Part shown: positions 45,673 through 55,400 of the stretch, one piece after another
Layout: each line of letters starts with the position of its first letter
Numbering within the stretch: the first letter of the stretch is position 1
Assembly (NCBI GenBank): GCA_963770995.1
Contig: CAVYRS010000001.1
Location: forward strand, 682,001 to 746,000
DNA from: CAVSWN01 sp963770995
GTDB lineage: Bacteria > Acidobacteriota > Vicinamibacteria > Vicinamibacterales > CAVVIG01
DNA: 64,000 nucleotides
Direction: 5' to 3'
Translations under genes and position numbers: made by a program
The notes under the pieces: model-generated
Database searches by the model: none
Told to the model about the DNA's origin: nothing
Seen by the model: only the letters and a program-made list of their open reading frames with translations

Positions 45673-47616
45673 CTACGACCCCGGCACGACGCCCAGGACA
45701 TGATCCCGCACCATCAGGCTCGATCGCACGAGCGCGTCGAAGGCGGTGTCGAGTTGCCTGGCAATGCCGGCGATCAGATGCAGCTCGCGGAAATCCGCGG
45801 GACCCCGAATCAGGCGCTCCAACAACGATCGCTCCGCGGCGTCGCAGTGCTCGTCGAGCGCGACGAGCCGATCGACGGTCACCAGGAAGCGCTCGAGATC
45901 GGATCGATCCGGCGCCCGCGTCAGATCACGCGCCTCCTCCAGCAGCCGGACGTACTCCTGGCTGCCGTTCGACGCGAGGCTGCACATGGAATCCAGCAGC
46001 GAGAGCAGCGCCGCGTCGGTCCCGGCCGGAATCAGCGTCAGGGCAAACGCCGCACGCTCGAGCGCCTTGACGGCGTGGGCGCCGTCGCTCATCAACCGCC
46101 TGAAGTGCTGCAGCTCGTTCGAGTGGTCGATCAGCCTGGTCGTCCGGCGCGCGAACTCGTCGGCGCGCGCCTGCCACGTGCGAATCAGCGAGACCGCGGC
46201 CGCGCTGTCCGGACGCGATTCGTGCCTCTTCAACCGCGTCACGGCATGGCTGATCCACTCGATTGCCGCCGCAATCACGGTGGCATGATCGGCCGCGGCT
46301 CCGAGCAGCGTGCGATCCGATCGCCGTATGTACAGCAGCAACTCCGCTTCGATCTCATCGTCGATGAGCCGCGGCGATCGGCCGCTGCCGATGCCCACGG
46401 ACGCGATCCGCAGCACCGCCATGAGAAAGAGCCGGGCGGCATCGCGGCCGAGCAGGTCATCGAGCCGGGAGCCGTTGCGCAAGAGCGCCGGCGCCGCGCG
46501 CTCGAGCGCCGACTGCACCAGGTGCACATCCCCGGCCTGCAGGAACGCCCGATGACCGATGTTGTTGTCAGCCGCCCAGCTAAGGAGGCTGACCGCGTCG
46601 TCGCTGTTCACGAAATGCGAGAGCCGCCGGCGCGCCAGATTCCAGTCGATCAGGAACACGAGGCGCGATCCGACATGGGAGAGGAAGGCCTCGAGGGCCT
46701 CCTGGCCCTCGGCGCGGTACTCGCCGGCGCTGTCTTCGACGGCGCCGTGCTCGCTCGAGTCGTGCCAGTGGACCTCATACGGCCGCATCAGGTCACGGAA
46801 GAACCGCAGGTGCGGACCGTGGCGATCGGTATAGATCACAGTGGCCGATTGAGGGGCGACGCGGATCTCGACGTGCGCACCGGTGCCGCCGAGGTCGTTG
46901 CGTATCGACAGGTGGTCGCGTTCGCGCGAGGACAATGTCCGCAGGCCTGGATGGTCGAATTTGAGCGCCGCCGTTTCGCGGATGCCTTTCATGAACGCGC
47001 GAACCAGCAACCGATCCGCCTCGCTCAAGCCGTAGGTGTCGGCGCCATCGACCGGTTCGACCACGACGTTCGCCTGCAGGCGGTTCAGTTCCCACCGCAG
47101 ATCGGTGGCGAGCTGATGCGCGCTGTCGTGCCCGTGATCGCCGTGCCTGGTCATCGCGGCCAGCGCGGTCGACGACAGGTTGTCGCCGTCAGCCGAGCCC
47201 GTCTCGGCAAGCAACCGGTTCAGCCGGTACTGATAGCCTTCGGCGCGTTCGCGGAGATCGCCGCGCGACGCCGCGGCGGTCAGGATCGGCTCGAGCATCT
47301 GCCCGACGTTCGCGAAGAGCCGCCCGACAATCGCGCCGCCTCCAGGAATGTGGACGAGATCGTTGCCGACGCTTCGGCTCGCCGCGACGATCGAGTCGAA
47401 CGACGGATCGGCAATGCCGCCGGCCTCGCGCTCCGCGCGCAGCGTCGCCGGCGCGGGACTCGGCGCGTCGGCGTGCGCGGCTGCGTGCTGCAGCAGCGCC
47501 AGGAAGTATTTCAGCTGGTCGTGAGCGGCCAGTCCGCGGTCAATCAACTCGGGCAGCACCGGCCGGGGCACACGCGCGGCCACGCGCCTCTTGATCGGAA
47601 CAATGGAGGGTTGCAT
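45673..47616 (-). CDS. Large protein with PhoU/DUF47-like C-terminal domain, copy 1
   Basis: About 647 aa, no signal peptide or transmembrane helix. The final 90 residues (SDLERFLVTVDRLVALDEHCDAAERSLLERLIRGPADFRELHLIAGIARQ... pattern) resemble the helical PhoU/DUF47 repeat. The large N-part shows motifs GHDSAHQLATDLRWELNRL, VRAFMKGIRETAALKF, SRLVFLIDWNLARRRL, WAADNNIGHRAFLQAGD and DDEIEAELLLYIRRSD, all repeated in the paralog at 60232. ATG 47616 has GGGGAG 8 nt upstream and lies 2 nt after the CBM-like gene's stop. N-domain family not recognised. A role in phosphate or phosphorelay control is inference. Confidence 0.7.
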   Translation of the reverse strand: MQPSIVPIKRRVAARVPRPVLPELIDRGLAAHDQLKYFLALLQHAAAHADAPSPAPATLRAEREAGGIADPSFDSIVAASRSVGNDLVHIPGGGAIVGRLFANVGQMLEPILTAAASRGDLRERAEGYQYRLNRLLAETGSADGDNLSSTALAAMTRHGDHGHDSAHQLATDLRWELNRLQANVVVEPVDGADTYGLSEADRLLVRAFMKGIRETAALKFDHPGLRTLSSRERDHLSIRNDLGGTGAHVEIRVAPQSATVIYTDRHGPHLRFFRDLMRPYEVHWHDSSEHGAVEDSAGEYRAEGQEALEAFLSHVGSRLVFLIDWNLARRRLSHFVNSDDAVSLLSWAADNNIGHRAFLQAGDVHLVQSALERAAPALLRNGSRLDDLLGRDAARLFLMAVLRIASVGIGSGRSPRLIDDEIEAELLLYIRRSDRTLLGAAADHATVIAAAIEWISHAVTRLKRHESRPDSAAAVSLIRTWQARADEFARRTTRLIDHSNELQHFRRLMSDGAHAVKALERAAFALTLIPAGTDAALLSLLDSMCSLASNGSQEYVRLLEEARDLTRAPDRSDLERFLVTVDRLVALDEHCDAAERSLLERLIRGPADFRELHLIAGIARQLDTAFDALVRSSLMVRDHVLGVVPGS

Positions 47617-47618
47617 GG

Positions 47619-49684
47619 TTAGGGCTCCCCTCTGCGCACGCTCGAGGACGGACGGTAACTCGCCGCTCGAGCACCCCACTCGCGCTCGAGGCCGGCGGCG
47701 GCCCGGGTCCGTTCGACGCCAGCCGTTCGCGCACGCGCGTCGGCATCGAGCTGCCGCACGATCGGCGCTTCGTTCGCCGACGGCGCGGGGATGGCGATCC
47801 ATCCCGCTTTCTCATACTTCTGCCAGACGCCGGCGCGCTGCCGGTACACGACCCCGTCGCGGCCGGCATACACGTGTCCGTCCGGATTGATGGGCGCCGC
47901 GCGCGTCAGCTGGCCGCTCGTACCCACCACCTCGCGCGCGGCACGTGGCGATTCGCTGGTGCGATCGGCGCTCTGCACCAGCCGGGCATCCCACGAGTCA
48001 TACGCACGCGCGGTCAGAGCTGCCGCCGGCGAAGGTCCGTACCCGCTGCGGCCGCGGCCGAAGGTCGCCGACCACGGGTTGTACCAGGCGCCCAGACCGT
48101 AGGTCGACGGGCGTGCCACGTACTTCGGATCGCGATCCGACTGCCCGACATACGGGATGTAACCGATGCCGGTGCCCCAGACGACGGTATCGCCGGCGAC
48201 CATCGTGCCGGTATAGGCCGCCGTCGTCGAGAACACGGTCCAGTCCTCTGTGTCGTCCTCGACGACCACGTGGGTGACGCGGTAGGCGGGCGAGCTGGGC
48301 GGAATCTGATAGATCGCCGCCGGGATCGTGCCGGTGACGCGCCACGGGCCGGTGGCGGTGTCGGCGGAAAACCAGACGCCGTCGTGGCACAGGTAGTACA
48401 TGCGCCCGGCTTTGAGGACGTCCTTGCCGGTGTTGATCGCGCGCGCGACCGGCGTGCCGGGAATCAGGAGGAACGCGGGCGGACCGTCGTACGCGACCGC
48501 CGGCGCCTTCAGTTCCTTCTTGTTGACGCGCGCCGCATGACGCGCCTGGGCGAGCAGGTACCTGCGGCGGCGGCCTCCGGCGTCCCCGGCACCGACGCCA
48601 ACACGTGCGACCGCGGGTGCTCGAGCGGGATCTTGCGGAAGTCATCCGGCAGCGTGCGCGTGGCGAACGTCCACGGGCCGGTGAAATCCGGCGCCGCGAA
48701 CCACCGGCCCGCGACCAGGTAGTACACGGTACCCGTGCGTCCCTGGCGAAACACGTCACTGTCGGTATTGCTCACCCACTGCAATTTCGCCGTTCCGGGC
48801 ACCGGTCGATACGCCGGCTCCCCCGCGAACACGATCAGCTCCGCGGGCTGGCGGCTCACGAACACGGCCCGCGCGCCCGCCGGCGGGGCCATCGGCGCGG
48901 CAGCGTGCATCAGCTCCCAGCGGGGGCTGTCCGGCAGGTCCTTGAAGCTCGCGGGCGATCCCTGTGTTCGGGTCCACGGTCCGAGCACGTTGGACGAGAT
49001 CAGCCACGACTGGCCGTCGCGCAGGAAATACAGGCCGCGCGTCGGATCGCGCAGCAGATCCCAGTTCGTATTGACCGCGTGCTGCAGCGGACCGCGGCCG
49101 ACGAGATGCCAAATCGGAGAGCCGTCGATATTCACCAGCGCCGCCGGCCGCGTGCTGATGAAGATCTGCGGCGGATCGGCTTTGAGGCCGCTGATGTTCT
49201 TCGGCGCCGCCGGGCGCGACTCGACCGCCGCGAGCACCTGGTCGAGCGTCATGGTACGCCCCTCGGCGGGCAGCTGCTTCTCGATCAACCCGACGATCTC
49301 GGTCACGTCGCCGGGTTTGAGGGTCGGGAAATTCGCATCGACGACCGCGAACCGCGAGAAATGTACGCGGCGATCGCGGAAGGCGACCGTGGTATCCGCT
49401 TCCACCACGACGGTCCCGAGCGCAGCGGGCGCGCCGGTGGGCCGATAAGCCACCGCCGCGTAGAAGGTCACGGCTGACTGGTTGGGCCACTCGGCAATCT
49501 GTGGATGATGGATTGTCACCGTGGCGCCGTTGCCGGCGACGAACGAGCGGGGCCAGTCTGTGCGGATTGGCCGAGATGCCTCGCCGCGCGGCGCGCTGAT
49601 CCCGGGCATCCCCCCCGAAAAGACGACGCCGCTGATGACACAGACGGCGGCCCACCGCCGGATCCTTCTGACACGGGTACCCAT
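47619..49684 (-). CDS. Carbohydrate-binding V/XII-type secreted protein, apparent frameshift
   Basis: Signal peptide (MGTRVRRIRRWAAVCVISGVVFSGG), then repeated modules with the pattern G-x-W-x-x-S-x-x-x-x-G-P-W (DGQSWLISSNVLGPWTRT, VAGRWFAAPDFTGPWTFA, HDGVWFSADTATGPWRVT). These are typical of bacterial proteins often annotated as CBM family V/XII. Near 48560-48580, in a GC-rich tract, the frame shifts by one base after VPGTPEAAAA and resumes in another frame as LLAQARHAARVNKKELK. The two parts together make about 688 aa; the first part alone would stop at 48509. Coupled to the PhoU-like gene (2 nt). Ligand unknown. Confidence 0.75.
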
Positions 49685-49912
49685 GATGCGCGTCCTTTGG
49701 GCGGGCCAGCGGGCTCCTCACGACGGCGAGTGCGTGTCGTTCTTCTGTAGTAGGGCGTGTGCAACTCGCGCACCCGCGACGAATGGACCGCGGATTCAAA
49801 GGAGCGAGGCGGCGTGGCGATGGTCCGTCAGCCCCTCACGGCGCATCGTGCCGCTGCCAGGTTGCTGGCTTTTGTCGCGGTAGGGACGCCGGTCAACCCG
49901 ACGCCCCCCGCA

Positions 49913-49947
49913 CAGATCCGTACGTGCAGGATTGCTGCATACGGCTC
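49913..49947 (-). ncRNA. Group II intron domain V (degenerate)
   Basis: On the minus strand the segment starts GAGCCGTATGCAGC and ends CACGTACGGATCTG, the conserved domain V hairpin with the catalytic AGC triad in GAGCC. The terminal loop reads CAATC instead of a GNRA tetraloop, so it has probably decayed. It begins at the base after the reverse transcriptase stop codon. Confidence 0.75.
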
Positions 49948-51345
49948 CTACCTTGGATGCATGGCGTCAAACCGCACGTTCGGATGTGGATGCAGGATCT
50001 TGGCGCTCGGAATCCAGCAATCTACCAACCGCCAGAACCGATCCCACGACATCTGGTGCCGCTGACTCCGTCGTCGGAGTGCGCGGTACCGCCGCCAGAT
50101 GACCTGAGCCCGAAAGCTGTTCAGACTATCCATGTTGCCGGGAACCGCGTGATAGTTGAAGTAGCCCTGTACAACGGACCTCAACCACCTCCCGACGTCG
50201 ACGACCGGCGCGTGCCAGCGTCGCCGAAGCTCCTCCTTCAGCTCTGCGAGCTTGGCGGAGAGGCGTTTGCGGATGGTCTTGCGTTTGACGATGAATCGGC
50301 CGGCCTTCCGGGTCGTCCCACACAGGTGCGTGAAGCCCAGAAAGTCGAACGTTTCCGGCTTGTTCTCGCCGCGCTGCTTTCGGTTGACGGCTGCGTGGCG
50401 CCCGAATTCAATCAGGCGCGTCTTGTCCGGGTGAAGTTCCAGCCCGAACGCACGCAGGCGGTCCCGCCACTCGGGGAGGAACCGCTCGGCGTCGGTGCGA
50501 TGCTCGAAACCCAACACAATGTCGTCGGCGTATCGAATGACGATCATGTCACCCGTTGCCTGACGTTTGCGCCAGCGTTGGACCCAGAGATCGAAGACGT
50601 AGTGCAGGTAGATATTCGCCAGAAGCGGTGACGCCACCGCACCCTGCGGGGTACCGACCTCTGTCTTCGACCAGATGCCGTCCTCCGATACCCCGGCTCT
50701 GAGCCACTTTCGGATCAGGCGGAGTACGCGGCGGTCGGCGACCCGGTGCTCAACAACCTTGACCATCCATCCGTGATCGATCGACCCGAAGAAGTCACGA
50801 ATGTCTGCGTCGAGCACCCAGTTCACCCGCTTCCGCATGATCCCCACCCAGAGCGCGTCCAGCGCCTGGTGCTGACTGCGCCCGGGACGGAACCCATACG
50901 AGAACCCCATGAAGTCCTGTTCATAAATCTGGTTCAGGACCATGACCACGGCGTGTTGAACGATCTTGTCCTCCAGGGCGGCAATGCCCAGAGGACGCGG
51001 CCGTCCATCGGCCTTGGGGATGTAGGCTCTCTTGGAAGGCTGCGCACGATACGTCCCGATGTGCACACGGCTGTGTAGCTCCCGCAGCCGCGCGTCGAGT
51101 TCCGTCTCGTATTCCTTCCACGTCACGGCGTCCACGCCAGGCGCAGCGTCCCGCTTGAGCGCGTGGAAACTGTCCCAGAGCAGCGCCACCGTCGCATGGT
51201 GAAGAAGCGCGGTGAACTGTATCCGTTTGTCCTTGCGTGCGACTTCCCGCACACCAAGCAAGCCGCTCGTCGCGCGAATCCGGCTCTGTGTCCGGAGCGC
51301 GGTCGTTTGCTCGATGTTCTCCGTGGTCGGTCGCCTTCTCAGCAA
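49948..51345 (-). CDS. ltrA: Group II intron reverse transcriptase/maturase, N-terminally truncated
   Basis: About 465 aa. Reverse transcriptase motifs: FTALLHHATVALLWDSFHALKRDAAPGVD, YIPKADGRPRPLGI, FSYGFRPGRSQHQALDAL, WVLDADIRDFFGSIDH, VGTPQGAVASPLLANIYLH and the active-site VIRYADDIVLGF (YADD). The maturase domain follows (ETFDFLGFTHLCG, RRRWHAPVVDVGRWLRSVVQGYFNYHAVPGN). No HNH endonuclease motif is seen. The frame extends to 51417 but runs over the neighbouring gene. TTG 51345 is the first plausible start and has no ribosome-binding site. About 35 residues usually found before RTQSR are missing. Confidence 0.9.
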   Translation of the reverse strand: MLRRRPTTENIEQTTALRTQSRIRATSGLLGVREVARKDKRIQFTALLHHATVALLWDSFHALKRDAAPGVDAVTWKEYETELDARLRELHSRVHIGTYRAQPSKRAYIPKADGRPRPLGIAALEDKIVQHAVVMVLNQIYEQDFMGFSYGFRPGRSQHQALDALWVGIMRKRVNWVLDADIRDFFGSIDHGWMVKVVEHRVADRRVLRLIRKWLRAGVSEDGIWSKTEVGTPQGAVASPLLANIYLHYVFDLWVQRWRKRQATGDMIVIRYADDIVLGFEHRTDAERFLPEWRDRLRAFGLELHPDKTRLIEFGRHAAVNRKQRGENKPETFDFLGFTHLCGTTRKAGRFIVKRKTIRKRLSAKLAELKEELRRRWHAPVVDVGRWLRSVVQGYFNYHAVPGNMDSLNSFRAQVIWRRYRALRRRSQRHQMSWDRFWRLVDCWIPSAKILHPHPNVRFDAMHPR

Positions 51346-51349
51346 CCTG

Positions 51350-51845
51350 CTAGCGTTTCCGGGTGGGATACCGGGAGAACATCTGGGCGATGGCGGCTCG
51401 AATCTGCCAGGCGCCACCGGGCGGGGTCGCTCTGCAGCGCCATGTCCGCGCGCCCGCGAAACAGCTCACGTCGACTTCGCGGATCGAGCAGCAGGACAAT
51501 GACCGTGCCGGCCGGATACTCACGTCGAAGGTCGCTGTCGGGCGACACCTTCGTTTTCATGTCGACATCGGTCCGGCGAATCGCCGCGTAGGTGACCACC
51601 GTATCGCAGGGCTCCGCGGTCAGCTTGGTCAAACCCAGCGCGGCGAGCTCGCTATCCACGTCAGCTTCGATCTGCCAGTCGACGCTGGGATCGAACGCCG
51701 GCCACCCCGCCATCCACGTGTAGGTCCTGATCTTCGAGAAGTCGGTTCGCTTGTCGAACCGCACTTTCACTTGGTACTTCGTCGGCGACGCGACGGCGGC
51801 ATGCGCGATGCCGAGCACGGCAATCAGTACGACGAGCGGCCTCAT
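51350..51845 (-). CDS. DUF4136 domain protein, apparent frameshift near the end
   Basis: Starts at ATG 51845 with a signal peptide (MRPLVVLIAVLGIAHAAVAS). The DUF4136 core is VKVRFDKRTDFSKIRTYTWM, CDTVVTYAAIRRTDVDMKT and GTVIVLLLDPRSRRELFRG. After SDPARW (about 51410-51430, in a G-rich run) the expected ending WQIRAAIAQMFSRYPTRKR is found one base out of frame, with its stop TAG at 51350-51352. Without the shift the protein ends at 51339 with unrelated residues. The start overlaps a small upstream frame (ATGA). It borders the truncated intron. Function unknown. Confidence 0.75.
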
Positions 51846-51970
51846 GCGTGCCGCATCCTGCGGATCAGGCGATTGAGCGGACCGCGAATCGCCAGGTCCG
51901 GCAGGACGGCCAGCAGGCACGCGACCACGAGGGCCTGCTGATCCCACACCCGCGCGAGCAGATCGTCCAT
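51842..51970 (-). CDS. Possible small membrane-associated protein
   Basis: A frame open from 52153 ends with a stop that overlaps the DUF4136 start (ATGA), which suggests translational coupling. The part from ATG 51970 reads MDDLLARVWDQQALVVACLL and has a hydrophobic stretch then a basic tail (RGPLNRLIRRMRHA). The ribosome-binding site is weak and the upstream part overlaps the divergent KGG gene. Could be a short leader or a chance frame. Confidence 0.35.
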   Translation of the reverse strand: MDDLLARVWDQQALVVACLLAVLPDLAIRGPLNRLIRRMRHA

Positions 51971-52121
51971 CGGCTGCGTGTCCCGCCCACCTCGACGTGC
52001 AAGCCGCGCTCCCGCGTCGGCGATGCCGCGCGCCCTGGAGCCGTACTGGTGCGCCGTTTGCTTGGCGTCGAGTCGCCCCCCGATGCGCGACCATGCGATG
52101 GGGTATTCCGAGGAGGAGACA

Positions 52122-52316
52122 GTGCGCACAAGCTCTCGAGGATTCGCCGTCATGAGTCACGACAAGCAACGCGAAATCGCCAGCAAGGGAGGCAAAGCCG
52201 CCCATGCGAGCGGCCGCGCGCACGAGTGGTCCAGCGCCGAAGCGCGCGACGCCGGCCGCAAAGGCGGGTTGGTACGGGCGCGGCGCTTTCGCACCCGGGC
52301 GCGACAGACGCTCTAG
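52122..52316 (+). CDS. KGG-domain stress-induced protein
   Basis: 64 aa, from GTG 52122 with GAGGAGGAG 7 nt upstream. The conserved core is RGFAVMSHDKQREIASKGGK followed by AHEWSSAEARDAGRKGG, two KGG motifs as in YciG/ConB-10-like small basic proteins. Such proteins are induced by stress and may bind nucleic acid or be disordered. The alternative ATG 52152 would cut into the conserved RGFA part. Small, hydrophilic, cytoplasmic. Confidence 0.85.
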   Translation: MRTSSRGFAVMSHDKQREIASKGGKAAHASGRAHEWSSAEARDAGRKGGLVRARRFRTRARQTL

Positions 52317-52405
52317 CCGTTCGGAGTCGCCTCCGAGATGACGGAGGTGGGCGCCATCGGCGGAGACGGGCGGGCAGCGGCTGACGCACCCGCGCGATCA
52401 ACAGG

Positions 52406-55400
52406 ATGACCATGCGCGTCGCAATCGGTGCGGACCACGCCGGCGCCGAACTCAAGGACATCGTCAAGATCACGTTGCTCAGCGGTGAGTACGAGGTCCT
52501 CGACGTGGGCGTGGACGGCGCGCCGGTTGATTGTTCCGACTACGCGCGGGCCGTCGGCCAGGCCCTTCGCGAATCCAGGGCGGACCGCGGCATCATCGTG
52601 TCCACGAGCGCCGTGGGCGCCTCGATCGCCGCGAACAGGATCCCTGGCATTCGCGCGGGCCTGTGCCACGACACCTATTCCGCGCACCAGGGCGTGGAGC
52701 ACGACGACATGAACGTCCTCGTGCTCGGCGAACGCGTGGTCGGCGTGGAGCTCGCCAAGGACCTGATTCGCGCGTTCCTCACGGCGCGTTTCAGCGGCGA
52801 GGATCGACATCTCCGCCGGTCCGGCCGGCTCACCACGCTCGACAACCCGCTCCGCGCACTCCGGGTGTTTGGCCAGTCGGTGTGGCTCGATCAGCTGCGC
52901 CGCAGCCTGATCATCAGCGGTGAGCTGAACCATCTGATCGACGACGACGGCCTCCGTGGTGTGACGTCGAATCCGGCGATCGTCGCCAAGGCGATCGCGT
53001 CGAGCCGGGACTACAACGACCTGGTCCAGGCGTCCGATGGCCGCGCACTCGATTCGCACGCCGTGTACCGAGCGGCTCGCCTTCCGCGACGTGCAGGAGG
53101 CCGCCGACGCCCTGCGCCACGTCTACGACGCGAGCGGGTGTCGAGACGGCTACGCCACCCTGGAGATCTCTCCCCTGCTCGCGCACGATCGCCAGGGCAC
53201 GATCGACGAGGCGAAGCGCCTATGGCAGCAGATCGGCCGCGACAACCTCATGCTCAGCGTTCCGGCGACTGCCGAAGGGATCGGCGCGGCGCGGACGCTG
53301 TTCAGCGAAGGCATCAACGTCAACGTCACGCTGCTCTTCGGACGAGACGCTCACGCGGCCGCAGCGGAGGCGTACATCGCCGGGCTCGAGCAGCTCGCCG
53401 CCCTCGGCGGCGAGATCCGGCGGGTGGCCAGCATTGCCAGCTTCTTCATCAACCGCGTCGACACGGCGATCGACGCGATCCTGGACGCGCGGCTCCAGAC
53501 AACGAACGAGGTCCGGGACCAGATCGCCCCGCGCGCGCTGATCGGCAAAGTGGCGATTGCCAACGCCAAGGTCGTGTATCAGCAGTATTGCGAGCTCTTC
53601 AGCGGCCCGCGCTGGGAGGCGCTCGCCGCCCTCGGTGCGCAGACCCAGCGGCTGTCGTGGGCCGGCACCGCGGTCAAGAATCCGGCGTATCGGGACTGCC
53701 TCTACGTGGAGGAACTGATCGGGTCCGACACGATCACCACGGTGTCGCCCGCGACCCTGGATGCGTTTCGCGATCACGGCCGTCCGCGCGCGAGCCTCGT
53801 CGACAACACCGACGCCGCCTTCGACACGATCGCGCTGCTCGAACACACCGGCGTCTCGATGCACGATGTCGCCGCGTCGCTGCTCGCCAACGGCGTGCGG
53901 CACCTCGCGGACGCCCACCAAAAACTGCTCGCAGCGATGAAGCGGCACTGCCGTCAGCCGCGTAGCGAACACCTCGGCCGCATGACCTGCTCGCTCCCGA
54001 GGCGGCTGGCCGCCGCCGTCACGCAAACGTTGGCCGAATGGCGCACTCGGCACCAGGTGAGGCGGCTGTGGGCTCGCGACGCGTCGCTGTGGACCGGAAA
54101 AGACGAAGGGCGGTGGCTCGGCTGGCTCGGCGTAACCAACGACCAGCTCCCCCATATCGACCGGCTGACGCGCCTGACTGCGATGGCGAGAAGCTCCGGC
54201 TTCACTCATACGCTTCTCCTGGGGACCGGCGGCACGAGCCTCGGACCGGAAGTGCTCAGAGCGGTGTTCGGCCAGATCTCCGGATTTCCCCAGCTGCATA
54301 TTCTCGACTCTACCGATCCGGCGTACGTCGCCGCCGTGGAACAACAGCTCGATCTCGCGCACACGCTGGTCATCGTCTCGTGCCAGTCCGGCTCGACGAT
54401 CGAACCGAACCTCCTGAAGCAATACTTCTTCGACCGCATGGTGACCGCCGTCGGCGCGCAGGCGGCGGGCAGCCACTTCGTCGCCATTACGGACCCGGGA
54501 TCGAAGATCCAGCGAGTGGCCGAGAGCGACGGCTTTCGCCACGTGTTTCTGGGCTGGCCGGACATCGGCGGGCCGTATTCCGTGCTGTCCCCCTTCGGTC
54601 TCGTTCCCGCGGCGATCATGGGCATCGACGTCGCGAAGCTGCTGGATCGCACCGAAGAGATGGTCAGCGCCTGCATGCCCTGCGTCCCGGTCGAAGACAA
54701 TCCCGGCGTCGTGCTCGGCACGGTCCTGGGCGTCGCCGCGAGTCAATTCGGGCGCGACAAAGTGACGATCGTGGCATCGCCGGGCATCGACCGGCTGGGG
54801 ACGTGGCTGGAGCACCTGATCGCCGAGTCGACGGGAAAGGACGGCAAAGGCTTGATCCCGATCGATCGCGAGCGACTCGGGACGCCTCTGAGCTACGGCT
54901 ACGACCGCCTGTTCGTCCATCTCCGATTGAGCTCGATGCCGAGCACGAGCCAGGACGCTGCCGTGCAGGCCCTCGCGCTCGCCGGACAGCCTGTCATCCA
55001 CATCGCGCTCGACGATGCGTATGACGTCGGAAAGGAATTCTTTCGCTGGGAAGTGGCGACGGCGGTCGCTGCGGCGATTCTTGGCGTGCATCCCTTCGAG
55101 CGGCCGGACGTGGAGGCGAGCACGATCGCGGCACGGCGCCTGACCGAGCAGTACGAGCAGACCGGGGCGTTGCCAGTCGAAGCGCCGATCTTCGCGGGCG
55201 GCGGGATCGAACTGTTCGCGGACGATCGGAACGCGGCCGCGCTCGCGCGCGATCTGAGCGGCCAGCCGGATCTTGCCGACTACCTTCACGCCCATCTGAT
55301 TCGCGCCCGCGAGCGCGACTATTTCGTGCTGCTCGCCTATCTGGATATGGGCGAGGCGACGATGCGGGCGCTCCGGGCCATGCGCCATCGCGTACGCGAG

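Larger units (their letters stand above)
49874..51349 (-). mobile_element. Group II intron, 5'-truncated
   Basis: The element holds a reverse transcriptase followed directly by domain V and a domain VI-like hairpin (GGGGGGCGTCGGGTTGACC), ending in GCGAC at 49874. The usual 500-700 nt of ribozyme domains I-III before the protein are missing: the flanking DUF4136 gene ends at 51350, only about 15 codons before the homologous part of the protein. This is the 5'-truncation pattern of incomplete reverse transcription. The element lies intergenically, downstream of the DUF4136 gene. It should be unable to splice. Confidence 0.75.

Noticed and set aside
45370..47622. 750-aa plus-strand open frame opposite the PhoU-like gene
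   Set aside because: Antisense shadow; the minus frame is conserved against a paralog at 60232-62163, showing which strand is coding.
49759..50631. Plus-strand open frame over the intron
   Set aside because: It is antisense to the reverse transcriptase and has no ribosome-binding site or motif.
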